This document shows positions 8,359-16,487 of a stretch of DNA of 64,000 nucleotides, piece after piece. The position numbers were made by a program, and so were the translations under genes. Source of the DNA: Pilimelia columellifera (lineage in GTDB: Bacteria > Actinomycetota > Actinomycetes > Mycobacteriales > Micromonosporaceae). The stretch covers positions 124,001 through 188,000 of the forward strand of contig NZ_BAAARY010000002.1 in the NCBI RefSeq assembly GCF_039532605.1, in the 5' to 3' direction. The notes under the pieces were generated by a model, which worked only from the letters and a program-made list of their open reading frames with translations, did not search any database and was not told where the DNA came from. Every line of letters begins with the position of its first letter. The stretch's first letter is position 1.

Positions 8359-9608
8359 TGTGCCGCCTCTCGTTCGCGCACACCGGAGCGGGGAGACTCG
8401 GCCGCGGCCAACTGGCCGCAGGCGCCGTCGATCTCCCGGCCGCGGGTGTCGCGGACCGTGGTGGAAATGCCGGCGGCTCGCAACCGCCGGACGAACTCCC
8501 GCTCGACCGCTGGGTCACTGGCGTCCCAACGACTTCCGGGTGTCGGATTGAGCGGGATCAGGTTGACGTGGGCGAGCCGTCCCGCGAGCAGACGGCCCAG
8601 CAGATCGGCGCGCCAGGGCTGGTCGTTCACGTCCCTGATCATGGCGTATTCGACCGACACGCGGCGCCCCGTTCGACCGGCGTAGTCCCATGCGGCGTCC
8701 AGGACCTCAGCGACCTTCCAACGTTGATTGACCGGCACCAACTCGTCACGGAGCTCGTCGTCGGGGGCGTGCAGGGAGATCGCCAGGGTGACGGCCAGGC
8801 CTTCCTGCGCCAACTTGCGCACCGCCGGAGCCAGCCCGACGGTGGAGACGGTCAGGTGACGCTGGGAGAGCCCGAGTCCCTCCGGCGCCGGGGTGGTGAG
8901 CCGCCGCACCGCCTGGACGAGCCGGGCGTAGTTCGCCAACGGCTCGCCCATGCCCATGAACACCACCCGGGACAGCCTGGCCGGCGAGCCAACTACCGCG
9001 CCGCTGGCCGCCACCCCGGCCAGGTGGACGACTTGGTCAACGATCTCGCCGACCGACAGGTTGCGGGTGAGCCCGGCCTGACCGGTGGCGCAGAACGGGC
9101 ACGCCATCCCACACCCCGCCTGGCTGGACACGCAAGCCGTCACCCGGTCGGCGTAACCCATGAGGACGCTCTCGACGAGCGCGCCGTCGTGGAGCCGCCA
9201 CACCGCCTTGCGGGTGGCGCCCTCGTCGCAGACCAGCTCGCGCAACGGTGTCAGCAGAGGTGGCAGCAGCTTGTCGGCCAGGAGTCGCCGGGCGGGGGCG
9301 GGCAGGTCGGTCATCGCGTCGACGTCACGCTCGAACCGGCCGAAATAATGTGCCGACACCTGGTTCGCGCGGAAAGCCTGCTCGCCGGATGCCTGGGCCA
9401 CCGCCCGACGGCCGGCCAGGTCGAGGTCCGCGAGGTGCTTCGGCGGCATGGACGTCCGCCTGGTGGCCGAGATGTCGGCGAAGTCGAGCGCCACCGGCGC
9501 GGCCCGGCGGGGGGCCGGAGCGACGGCGTTGTCCGCCGACCCGGAGGCGCCAGCAGCATCAGATCGGGACATAACAACACCAGGCTCACGCGAATGCAAC
9601 GAAGACAT
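8355..9608 (-). CDS. rlmN: Dual-specificity 23S rRNA/tRNA (adenine-C2) methyltransferase RlmN
   Basis: A radical-SAM enzyme that methylates C2 of A2503 in 23S rRNA and A37 in tRNAs. It carries CGMACPFCATG, the CxxxCxxC cluster that binds the [4Fe-4S] centre, then FMGMGEPLANY, and the C-terminal DGACGQL with the second methyl-transfer cysteine. The 417-residue form is longer than the usual 350-380 because of an Ala-rich N-terminal extension. The start is uncertain: ATG at 9608 and ATG at 9572 both lack a good ribosome site, and the conserved part begins near PPKHLADLDL. It follows cdsA by about 60 bp on the same strand and is coupled to the DivIVA-like gene. Confidence 0.93.
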   Translation of the reverse strand: MSSLHSREPGVVMSRSDAAGASGSADNAVAPAPRRAAPVALDFADISATRRTSMPPKHLADLDLAGRRAVAQASGEQAFRANQVSAHYFGRFERDVDAMTDLPAPARRLLADKLLPPLLTPLRELVCDEGATRKAVWRLHDGALVESVLMGYADRVTACVSSQAGCGMACPFCATGQAGLTRNLSVGEIVDQVVHLAGVAASGAVVGSPARLSRVVFMGMGEPLANYARLVQAVRRLTTPAPEGLGLSQRHLTVSTVGLAPAVRKLAQEGLAVTLAISLHAPDDELRDELVPVNQRWKVAEVLDAAWDYAGRTGRRVSVEYAMIRDVNDQPWRADLLGRLLAGRLAHVNLIPLNPTPGSRWDASDPAVEREFVRRLRAAGISTTVRDTRGREIDGACGQLAAAESPRSGVREREAAQ

Positions 9609-9668
9609 GACCAATCCAGTCTCGCACGGGATGCCGACCCGGACCGAGCGCGCCCGGACCTGGCACGC

Positions 9669-10838
9669 TCAGCTGACCCCCGGCGCCAGCAGGACCAACA
9701 GCACGTAGGCCGTGGGCACCGCGAAAATGATCGAATCAAGTCGATCCATCAGGCCACCGTGCCCGGGCAGCAGGTTGCTCATGTCCTTGACGCCGAGATC
9801 CCGCTTGATCATCGATTCGGCGAGGTCGCCGATGACCGACACCACTGAGATGACGACACCGGCCACCAGCCCCCACCACAGCGGAAGGCCCAGCAGCAGC
9901 CAGCCGAGGACGGCTGTCCCCACCCCAGCCGCTGTCAACGAGCCGGCGAAGCCCTCCCAGGACTTGTTCGGACTCACCGTCGGCGCCATCGGGCGTTTGC
10001 CACTACTGAACAGCACACCCGCGACATAACCGCCGGTGTCCGACAGAACGACTGCGGCCAAGGTCACCAACACCCGCCACCGGCCGTCCTCGCCCTCAGC
10101 CAGCGGCGCCGCGAAACCAATGAGAAACGGCACGTAGACGGCGATCAACGCGGCCACCGCCACATCCCGCTCGAAGCCGTCCGGACCGTCCCCGAGCCGC
10201 CACACCAGCGACGCCAGCACGGTGACCAGCACGCCCACGGCGAGACCCTCCGCGCCGACCATGAACCCCAGCGTCGGAGTCAACAGGGCGCCAGCCAGCA
10301 GCGGCGGCAACGGCGGCCGGAGGCCGGAGACCCGGACGGCGCAGACCAGCTCCCACACTCCGGCAGCGGCGGCGACGGCCACCACGGCCGCGAACGCGAG
10401 CGGATTAGCGAGCGACACCACCACAACCGCGGCCAGGGCGACGCCGACGCCGATGGCCGCGGGGACGTTACGCCCGCCCCCCCGCTTACGTCCGGCCCGC
10501 CGCCGACCGGGACCGCCCGATCTGACGGCAGCGCGGCTGCGGTCGTCAGCGATGCCGTCATCAGCGGCGGCCTCGCTGTCAGACGGGGCGCGGTGAAACG
10601 GGCGAAGGACGGCAGGAGCGCCGTGGGCCGGCGTCCTGTGGCCGGCCGGACCCGCGCCGAGTGCGGCGTCGTCGCCAGGAGCGCGGTCGGACGAGCCGGA
10701 CCGCGAGACTGAGCTGACCCCATCGGCGCCGACCACCGCCGGTGGCGGGACCGTCCGGACGCATGGCGAAGCCGGCCGAGGACGACCCACAACCGCGTCG
10801 TCCTCGCCCGAACCGTCCGCAGGGTCGTGGTACACCAT
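9669..10838 (-). CDS. cdsA: Phosphatidate cytidylyltransferase
   Basis: Makes CDP-diacylglycerol from phosphatidate and CTP, the branch point for phosphatidylinositol, phosphatidylglycerol and cardiolipin. The 389-residue product begins with about 125 residues of low-complexity cytoplasmic sequence, then about eight TM segments. The C-terminal signature is complete: SPNKSWEG, SVIGDLAESMIKRDLGVKD and LPGHGGLMDRLDS. The long N-terminal extension is common in actinobacteria. Its ATG shares one base with the frr stop (TGATG at 10836-10840), so the two are coupled in the rpsB-tsf-pyrH-frr-cdsA order. Confidence 0.95.
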   Translation of the reverse strand: MVYHDPADGSGEDDAVVGRPRPASPCVRTVPPPAVVGADGVSSVSRSGSSDRAPGDDAALGAGPAGHRTPAHGAPAVLRPFHRAPSDSEAAADDGIADDRSRAAVRSGGPGRRRAGRKRGGGRNVPAAIGVGVALAAVVVVSLANPLAFAAVVAVAAAAGVWELVCAVRVSGLRPPLPPLLAGALLTPTLGFMVGAEGLAVGVLVTVLASLVWRLGDGPDGFERDVAVAALIAVYVPFLIGFAAPLAEGEDGRWRVLVTLAAVVLSDTGGYVAGVLFSSGKRPMAPTVSPNKSWEGFAGSLTAAGVGTAVLGWLLLGLPLWWGLVAGVVISVVSVIGDLAESMIKRDLGVKDMSNLLPGHGGLMDRLDSIIFAVPTAYVLLVLLAPGVS

Positions 10839-11395
10839 CAGACCTCTAGCAGCTCAGCTTCCTTATGCTTGATCAGCTCGTCGATCTGGGAGACGAAGCG
10901 CTGGGTCACGTCGTCCAGCTCCTTCTCAGCGCGGCGGCCGTCGTCCTCGCCAGCCTCGCCGTCCTTGACGATCCGGTCCAGCTCTTCCTTGGCCTTACGC
11001 CTCACGTTACGGATCGCGACCTTGGAGTCCTCGCCCTTCTGGCGAACCACCTTGATCATTTCACGACGACGCTCTTCGGTCATCTGGGGAAGCGAGATGC
11101 GCAGCTGGGCGCCCTCGTTGTTCGGGTTGACGCCAAGGTCGGAGTCACGGATGGCCTTCTCCATGACAGCGAGCTGCGATGCGTCATAGGGCTTGATGAG
11201 CACCATTCGCGGCTCAGGAATCCCGATCGAAGCCATCTGCGGCAGCGGAGTAGGGGTGCCGTAGTAGTCAATAATGATCTTCGAGAACATGGCCGGGGTG
11301 GCACGTCCGGTCCGAATGGCCGAGAATTCCTCCTTCGCGTGCTCGATAGCCCGGTCCATCTTGTCCTCGGCCTCAAGGAGCGTTTCGTCGATCAC
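10838..11395 (-). CDS. frr: Ribosome recycling factor
   Basis: RRF works with EF-G to split post-termination ribosomes. The 185-residue product is full length and has the family core: IRTGRATPAMFSKI, YYGTPTPLPQMASI, RISLPQMTEERR and the helical VVRQKGEDSKVAIRNVRR segment. The start is GTG at 11395 with GGAG four bases upstream. It sits 78 bp downstream of pyrH and overlaps the cdsA start by one base. Confidence 0.97.
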   Translation of the reverse strand: MIDETLLEAEDKMDRAIEHAKEEFSAIRTGRATPAMFSKIIIDYYGTPTPLPQMASIGIPEPRMVLIKPYDASQLAVMEKAIRDSDLGVNPNNEGAQLRISLPQMTEERRREMIKVVRQKGEDSKVAIRNVRRKAKEELDRIVKDGEAGEDDGRRAEKELDDVTQRFVSQIDELIKHKEAELLEV

Positions 11396-11473
11396 CGGCT
11401 CCGTCGCCTCCTTCTGATACTGATGGGGTGATGCGGGAGCCGAGCCGATGCCCGGCGCCGTCGCGGCGGCCCG

Positions 11474-12238
11474 TCAGGCCGCGGTGATCAGGGTTCCGAT
11501 CTGCTCGCCGCGCAACGCGCGGACAATCGTGTCGTCGCCCTCGGCGCCGAAGACCAGCATCGGCAGCCCGTTGTCCATGCAGAGGCTGAAGGCGGCGGCG
11601 TCAGCGACGCGCAGATCCTTGCGCAGCGCCTCGCCGAACGTGATCGTGTCCAGCTTCCGGGCATCAGGATCGGTGCGGGGATCGGCGGTGTAGACGCCGT
11701 CCACTCCGTTCTTGCTCATGAGGACGATGTCAGCGTGGATCTCCAAGGCGCGCTGGGCCGCCACCGTGTCGGTGGAGAAGTACGGCATCCCGGCCCCGGC
11801 GCCGAAGATAACGACGCGACCCTTCTCCAGGTGCCGGATCGCGCGCAGCGGAATGTACGGCTCGGCGACCTGCGCCATGTGGATCGCGGTCTGCACCCGC
11901 GTCTCCACGCCCTCCTTCTCCAGGAAGTCCTGAAGCGCCAGGCAGTTCATGACCGTGCCCAGCATTCCCATGTAGTCAGCGCGGGCACGGTCCATCCCAC
12001 GCTTCTGGAGCTCGACGCCGCGAAAGAAGTTACCGCCGCCGATGACCGCTGACACCTGGATGCCGGCGCGCGCGACCACGGCGATCTGCCGGGCGATCGT
12101 CTGAGCCACATCGGGGTCGACGCCCACCCCGCCGCCGCCGAACACCTCGCCGGAAAGCTTGAGCACCACCCGACGGGCCGGGCCCCGCTGGCCGACCTGC
12201 CGCGCCAGCCACGTCGTCCCGTGCGTGGTCACCGTCAT
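11474..12238 (-). CDS. pyrH: UMP kinase
   Basis: Phosphorylates UMP to UDP in pyrimidine nucleotide synthesis; bacterial PyrH is a hexamer of the amino-acid-kinase fold. The 254-residue product has VVLKLSGEVFGG (ATP loop), VIGGGNFFRG, RARADYMGMLGTVMN, AGAGMPYFSTDT and KNGVDGVYTADP, all expected. The ATG at 12238 has AGGAAAGG and GCAGGG upstream. It is separated from tsf by two hairpins and probably has its own promoter in the 166-bp gap. Confidence 0.97.
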   Translation of the reverse strand: MTVTTHGTTWLARQVGQRGPARRVVLKLSGEVFGGGGVGVDPDVAQTIARQIAVVARAGIQVSAVIGGGNFFRGVELQKRGMDRARADYMGMLGTVMNCLALQDFLEKEGVETRVQTAIHMAQVAEPYIPLRAIRHLEKGRVVIFGAGAGMPYFSTDTVAAQRALEIHADIVLMSKNGVDGVYTADPRTDPDARKLDTITFGEALRKDLRVADAAAFSLCMDNGLPMLVFGAEGDDTIVRALRGEQIGTLITAA

Positions 12239-12274
12239 CGGCCCTGCCTTTCCTGCGTTCCCGCTCCGTGGACC

Positions 12275-12317
12275 CCGGCTGCGCGGCGGGCGGTTCGACT
12301 GGCCACCGCGCAGCCGG
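12275..12317 (-). other. Hairpin in the pyrH leader
   Basis: A 12-bp perfect inverted repeat: CCGGCTGCGCGG at 12275-12286 pairs with CCGCGCAGCCGG at 12306-12317 across a 19-base loop. It lies 36-79 bases upstream of the pyrH ATG and just past the tsf terminator. It may be part of a leader structure or a second half of a double terminator. Confidence 0.45.
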
Positions 12318-12331
12318 TGTGGACCTTATGC

Positions 12332-12379
12332 GACAAGGAGGCCGCGGCGCCTGACTGCTCCACCGACGGCCTCCTTGTC
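12332..12379 (-). terminator. tsf transcription terminator (hairpin without U-tract)
   Basis: GACAAGGAGGCCG at 12332-12344 is the exact reverse complement of the segment at 12367-12379, a 13-bp stem with a 22-base loop, starting 26 bp after the tsf stop. There is no T-run, which is usual for stem-only terminators in very GC-rich actinobacteria. Confidence 0.65.
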
Positions 12380-12404
12380 TCACGATCGAGTGATCACGAC
12401 GGGA

Positions 12405-13235
12405 TCAGGCCTGACCGACCTCGAACCGCAGGAAGCGGGTCACCTCGATGCCGGCCTCGACCAGCACCTGCTTGACCGACTTCTTGCTGTCGGCCACCGA
12501 CGCCTGCTCCAGCAGGACGAAGTCCTTGTAGAACGAGTTGACGCGGCCGTCGACGATCTTCGAAAGGGCGGCCTCGGGCTTGCCCTCCTCGCGGGCGGTC
12601 TGCTCGGCGATCCGGCGCTCCGACTCCACGACCTCGGCCGGAACATCCTCACGGCGGACATACCGAGGACGCATCGCGGCGATCTGCATCGCCACGGCGC
12701 GCGCGTCGGCGTCAGCCGCCTCGTCCGACTTGCCCGAGTACTCAACGAGCACGCCCACCGAAGGCGGCAGGTCCTGGCTCTTGCGGTGCAGGTAGACAGC
12801 GACAGAGCCGTCCAGCGACGCGAAGCGGTTGAGGACCAACTTCTCACCGATCTTGGCGGACATCTCCTGGACCGCGTCGGCGACGGTCGCACCGCCGCCG
12901 AGCGTCGAGGCGAGCAGCGCCTCGACGTCGGCTGCCCCGCTCTGCTCGCCATGCTCGACGATCTTCTGCGCAAGCGCGACGAAGTCCTCGTTCTTGGCGA
13001 CGAAGTCGGTCTCGCAGTTGAGCTCCAGCAGCGCGGTGCCGGAGTGGGCGATCAGACCGTTGGCGGCGTTGCGGCTGGCGCGCTTGCCGACGTCCTTCGC
13101 GCCCTTGATCCGTAGGATCTCGACAGCCTTGTCGATGTCGCCCTCAGCCTCGTCGAGCGCCTTCTTGCAGTCCATCATTCCGGCGCCGGTGAGGTCGCGG
13201 AGCTTCTTGACGTCCGCAGCGGTGAAGTTTGCCAT
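12405..13235 (-). CDS. tsf: Elongation factor Ts
   Basis: The nucleotide exchange factor for EF-Tu. The 276-residue product begins with the UBA-like MANFTAADVKKLRDLTGAGMMDCKKAL, the most conserved part of the family, and continues through ELNCETDFVAKNEDF and the dimerisation core. Length is typical of actinobacteria. The ATG at 13235 has an AGAGAGAG purine run upstream. It follows rpsB after an 81-bp gap that contains a very strong hairpin. Confidence 0.97.
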   Translation of the reverse strand: MANFTAADVKKLRDLTGAGMMDCKKALDEAEGDIDKAVEILRIKGAKDVGKRASRNAANGLIAHSGTALLELNCETDFVAKNEDFVALAQKIVEHGEQSGAADVEALLASTLGGGATVADAVQEMSAKIGEKLVLNRFASLDGSVAVYLHRKSQDLPPSVGVLVEYSGKSDEAADADARAVAMQIAAMRPRYVRREDVPAEVVESERRIAEQTAREEGKPEAALSKIVDGRVNSFYKDFVLLEQASVADSKKSVKQVLVEAGIEVTRFLRFEVGQA

Positions 13236-13276
13236 AGCTCTCTCTCAGGTCAGAGACAACAGATAGACGACAGGGG

Positions 13277-13310
13277 CCGGCGAGGTCGGCCCGTGGGCCG
13301 ACCTCGCCGG
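13277..13310 (-). terminator. rpsB-tsf intergenic hairpin (attenuator/terminator)
   Basis: A perfect 16-bp stem: 13277-13292 is the exact reverse complement of 13295-13310, separated by only GT. It begins 7 bp after the rpsB stop. A partial terminator between rpsB and tsf is known in several bacteria, where it sets the ratio of S2 to EF-Ts, and this hairpin is placed to do that. The effect on transcription is inferred. Confidence 0.75.
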
Positions 13311-13316
13311 GGAAGA

Positions 13317-14240
13317 TCACTCGGCTGCGGCAGTCGCCGGCTCGGCGGCCGGCTCGGCGACAGCGGCCGGCTCGGCAGCAGCCTCAGTGGCGGCAGCGGG
13401 CTCAGCGGCGGCGGGCTCAGCGGCAGCCGTCGGCTCGTCAACCTTCTTGTCCGCCCCCTCCAGCAGTTCCCGCTCCCACTCCGGCAGCGGCTCGTCGGCG
13501 GCGACGGCGCCGGCAGCCGGCTTCTCGTCGGAGCCACGGCCCGCCTTGCCAGAGCGCGCGATGAGACCGTCGGCGACCGCGGTGGCGACGACCTTGGTCA
13601 GCAGCTCCGCGGAGCGGATCGCGTCGTCGTTGCCGGGGATCGGGAAGTCCACCTCGTCCGGGTCGCAGTTGGTGTCGAGCACCGCGATGACCGGGATGTT
13701 CAGCTTCCGCGCCTCGTCGACGGCGATGTGTTCCTTCTTGGTGTCGACAATCCACACCGCTGAGGGAACGCGCTGCATGTCGCGCAGACCGCCCAGGGTA
13801 CGGGAGAGCTTGATCTTCTCGCGGGACAGCTGGAGGGTCTCCTTCTTCGTGTACCCGGCGGTGGTGCCGCTCAGGTCGCCGAGGGCCTCAAGCTCCTTCA
13901 TTCGCTGGAGCCGCTTGTACACGGTCTGGAAGTTGGTGAGCATGCCGCCCAGCCAACGGTGGTTGACGTAGGGCATGCCGACGCGCGAGGCCTGCTCGGC
14001 GATCGCTTCCTGGGCCTGCTTCTTGGTGCCCACGAAAAGGATGGTTCCGCCCTCGGCCACCGTGTTGTGGATGAACGCGTACGCCTTCTCGATGTAGTCG
14101 AGCGTCTGGCGCAGGTCGATGATGTAAATGCCGTTACGCTCGGTGAAGATGAAGCGCTTCATCTTCGGGTTCCAGCGCCTGGTCTGGTGCCCGAAGTGAA
14201 CACCGCTTTCCAGCAGCTGACGCATGGTCACGACGGCCAT
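13317..14240 (-). CDS. rpsB: 30S ribosomal protein S2
   Basis: The 307-residue product has a complete S2 core of about 235 residues: MRQLLESGVHFGHQTRRWNPKMK, FVGTKKQAQEAI, NHRWLGGMLTNF and PVIAVLDTNCDPD. After it comes a 70-residue Ala/Glu/Pro tail with AAEPA-type repeats, longer than in most bacteria but common in actinobacteria. The ATG at 14240 has GAGGAG about 9 bases upstream. It is first in the rpsB-tsf-pyrH-frr-cdsA cluster and divergent from yraN. Confidence 0.97.
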   Translation of the reverse strand: MAVVTMRQLLESGVHFGHQTRRWNPKMKRFIFTERNGIYIIDLRQTLDYIEKAYAFIHNTVAEGGTILFVGTKKQAQEAIAEQASRVGMPYVNHRWLGGMLTNFQTVYKRLQRMKELEALGDLSGTTAGYTKKETLQLSREKIKLSRTLGGLRDMQRVPSAVWIVDTKKEHIAVDEARKLNIPVIAVLDTNCDPDEVDFPIPGNDDAIRSAELLTKVVATAVADGLIARSGKAGRGSDEKPAAGAVAADEPLPEWERELLEGADKKVDEPTAAAEPAAAEPAAATEAAAEPAAVAEPAAEPATAAAE

Positions 14241-14619
14241 GTCGGTTGCTCCTCAGTTGTCCCTGGTTGTCGCGGGGCCGGGCGGCCCCGCCCTGGCGTC
14301 CGGTCGCCGACCTGGAAGGACCACGTGGTGGACCAGGGAGGCCGTCGCCGTCACGTCCGCGGGCCGGAGCCCGGAGACGGTCGGAGAACGCGCGAGATGT
14401 ACGACGCCGTTTGATCCCGGACGGGTGTCCGGGCGTCAGAAGGCGATCGCCAGTTGGCCAGTGTACGCCTCCGGCTCCCGTTTCTCCGCGCGGGTAGCGG
14501 CCCCGAACCGGCCACGCGGGCCCGCGCACGCGGGAGTTATCCACAGGTGGTCCCGTTGTCCACAGGCGGGCGGCGAGCCGGTTGCCATGCGCTGCTGGCG
14601 AGCGCCAGCCTCGGGATCC
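14241..14619. promoter_or_regulatory. Divergent rpsB/yraN promoter and leader region
   Basis: A 379-bp gap with no gene. It must contain the rpsB promoter and leader (minus) and the yraN-comM-dprA promoter (plus). A perfect 8-bp hairpin with a GGGC loop lies at 14272-14291, 31 bases upstream of the rpsB start, and may be part of an S2 leader. The paired DnaA-like boxes at 14537-14564 are nearer to yraN. A small hairpin, CTGGCG-AG-CGCCAG, lies at 14594-14607, just before yraN. I could not assign -10/-35 elements with confidence. Confidence 0.6.
14537..14564 (+). promoter_or_regulatory. Paired DnaA-box-like element upstream of yraN-comM-dprA
   Basis: TTATCCACA at 14537-14545 and TTGTCCACA at 14556-14564 are two DnaA boxes in direct orientation, starts 19 bp apart, ending 55 bases before the yraN ATG. 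The first is the canonical Escherichia coli R-box; the second is the form common in actinobacterial origins. The same pair, with the same 10-bp spacer length and 7 of 10 spacer bases identical, recurs in front of the M23 peptidase gene at 18443-18470 on the other strand. Binding by DnaA is inference. Confidence 0.7.
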
Positions 14620-14979
14620 ATGACGCAGACGACACAGGCGCTCGGCCGGCACGGCGAACAGCTGGCCGTGGACTTCCTGACCGCCGCAGGAATGGCGATC
14701 ATCGACCGGAACTGGCGACGCCGCGCAGGAGAGATCGACATCATCGCCCGCGATGGCGACGCGATCGTCTTCGTCGAGGTCAAGACCCGGCGCGGCGAGG
14801 GCTACGGCGGACCGCTGGCGGCGGTGGCGCCGCCCAAGGTCGCCCGGCTCCGGAGGCTCGCCGGGCAATGGCTGGCCAGCGCCGGGCTCAGCGCCGCGGC
14901 GATCCGCATCGACGTCATCGGGGTGCTCGTCCGATGCGGCGCGCCAGCGACGTTCAACCACGTCCGCGGAGTCGGCTGA
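14620..14979 (+). CDS. yraN: YraN-family endonuclease-like protein (UPF0102)
   Basis: A 119-residue protein of the YraN/UPF0102 family, a restriction-endonuclease-like fold. It has GRHGEQLAVDFLTAAGMAIIDRNWRRRAGEIDIIARD, with the acidic E-x-D-I-I catalytic pattern, and VFVEVKTRRGEGYGG, the ExK element. The ATG at 14620 fits the family's usual length of about 120. It is the first gene of yraN-comM-dprA, and its TGA overlaps the comM ATG (TGATG). The role is unsettled; the link with comM and dprA in many genomes suggests DNA processing. Confidence 0.92.
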   Translation: MTQTTQALGRHGEQLAVDFLTAAGMAIIDRNWRRRAGEIDIIARDGDAIVFVEVKTRRGEGYGGPLAAVAPPKVARLRRLAGQWLASAGLSAAAIRIDVIGVLVRCGAPATFNHVRGVG

Positions 14980-16487
14980 TGGCGTATGCGCGGGCGATGG
15001 CCGCCGGAGTCACCGGCGTCAGCGGGCGGCTCGTAGAGATCGAGGCCGACCTGGCCAACGGGCTGCCAGCCATGGTCATCTCTGGGTTGCCGGACACCGC
15101 GCTCAACGAGGCCAGAGACCGGGTGAGAGCCGCGGTGACGAACTCCGGTCTGAGGTGGCCCGACCGTCGACTCACCGTCAACCTGCTGCCGGCGGCGCTG
15201 CCCAAGCACGGCACCGCCTTCGACCTGGCGATGGCAGCCGCCGTGCTCGGCTGCGCCGCCGAGATACCGCCAGCGGCGCTCGGCGCCATTGGGCTGATCG
15301 GCGAGCTGGGTCTCGACGGCGCTGTGCGGCCGATCCGCGGCGTGCTGCCGATGGCCCTGGCGCTGCGCCGTTCCGGCGTCCGAACCGCCATCGTTCCGGA
15401 CGGCAACGCGGCCGAGGCCGCGGTGGTGCCAGGACTGTCGGTGCGGCGGGCGGCCAGCCTCGCTGAGGTGGTCGCGCACCTACGTGGCGAGACGTCGCTG
15501 CCCGGGGCGACCGAGGAAGCGGCCGCCGAGCCCGCCGCCCGGCCCGACCTCGCGGACGTCGCGGGCCAGCAGCTCGGCCGGCGCGGGATCGAGATCGCGG
15601 CCGCCGGCGGCCATCACCTGGCGCTGATCGGGCCACCGGGAGCGGGCAAGACCATGCTTGCCGAACGACTGCCATCAGTGCTGCCCGAACTCGACGATGA
15701 CGGCGCCCTTGAGGTGACAGCCCTGCACTCGATCGCCGGACATCTCCAGGGTGGGCGCCTTATCAGGCAGCCGCCGTTCCAGACGCCGCACCACAGCGCG
15801 TCGGCGCCGGCCCTGGTCGGTGGCGGCCCGGGCCTCGCCCGCCCAGGCGCGATCTCGCTCGCCCATCGGGGAGTGCTGTTCCTCGACGAGGCCCCGGAGT
15901 TCGCGCCGCACGCGCTGGAGTCGCTGCGGCAGCCCTTGGAGACCGGACGGATCGTGCTCCGACGCTCGAACGGCGCAGCCGAGTTCCCGGCGCGCTTTCA
16001 GCTCGTGCTCGCCGCCAACCCGTGCCCGTGCGCCAAACCAGGCGGCGACGCCTACTGCGAATGCCCGGCCCAGGTTCGACGCCGGTATCTCGGACGGCTC
16101 TCCGGGCCTCTGATGGACCGCATCGACCTCCGGGTGGAGCTCATGCCGCTGCGCACCGCCGATCTACTCGGCGCCGGCGGCGAATCGTCGGCGGCGGTAG
16201 CGGCTCGGGTGGCCAATGCCAGGCAGGCGGCGGCGGCCCGGTGGGCGCCCTTCGGCCGACGCGTCAACGGTGAAGCCCCTGGCAACGTCCTCCGATCGTC
16301 CGCCTTCCAACCAGGCGTCTCGCACACCAGAAGGCTGAGGCAGTGGCTCGACCGCGGCGCCCTGTCAGCCCGCGGCTTCGACCGGACGTTGAAAGTCGCC
16401 TGGACCGTCGCTGACCTCGACGGCCGGGATCAACCTACCGCCGCTGACATCGACGAAGCGCTCGGCATGCGGGCTGGCCAACCGTGA
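14979..16487 (+). CDS. comM: ComM/YifB-family Mg-chelatase-like AAA+ ATPase
   Basis: A 502-residue AAA+ protein of the YifB/ComM family. The N-terminal Lon-protease-like domain carries VEIEADLANGLPAMVISGLPD; the ATPase core has Walker A GPPGAGKTM, Walker B VLFLDEAPEF and ANPCPCAKPG; the C-terminal Mg-chelatase domain follows. ComM is a hexameric helicase that promotes branch migration during transformation in Gram-negative bacteria. The ATG overlaps the yraN stop and the TGA overlaps the dprA GTG, so all three are coupled. Whether this organism is naturally competent cannot be told. Confidence 0.95.
   Translation: MAYARAMAAGVTGVSGRLVEIEADLANGLPAMVISGLPDTALNEARDRVRAAVTNSGLRWPDRRLTVNLLPAALPKHGTAFDLAMAAAVLGCAAEIPPAALGAIGLIGELGLDGAVRPIRGVLPMALALRRSGVRTAIVPDGNAAEAAVVPGLSVRRAASLAEVVAHLRGETSLPGATEEAAAEPAARPDLADVAGQQLGRRGIEIAAAGGHHLALIGPPGAGKTMLAERLPSVLPELDDDGALEVTALHSIAGHLQGGRLIRQPPFQTPHHSASAPALVGGGPGLARPGAISLAHRGVLFLDEAPEFAPHALESLRQPLETGRIVLRRSNGAAEFPARFQLVLAANPCPCAKPGGDAYCECPAQVRRRYLGRLSGPLMDRIDLRVELMPLRTADLLGAGGESSAAVAARVANARQAAAARWAPFGRRVNGEAPGNVLRSSAFQPGVSHTRRLRQWLDRGALSARGFDRTLKVAWTVADLDGRDQPTAADIDEALGMRAGQP

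Noticed and set aside
7659..9848. A 729-codon plus-strand frame across the DivIVA-like gene and rlmN
   Set aside because: RlmN motifs on the minus strand are complete. The plus frame is Arg/Gly/Pro-rich and spans two genes.
14537..14564. A chromosomal replication origin
   Set aside because: Only two DnaA boxes are present, and dnaA, dnaN and an A/T-rich unwinding region are absent.
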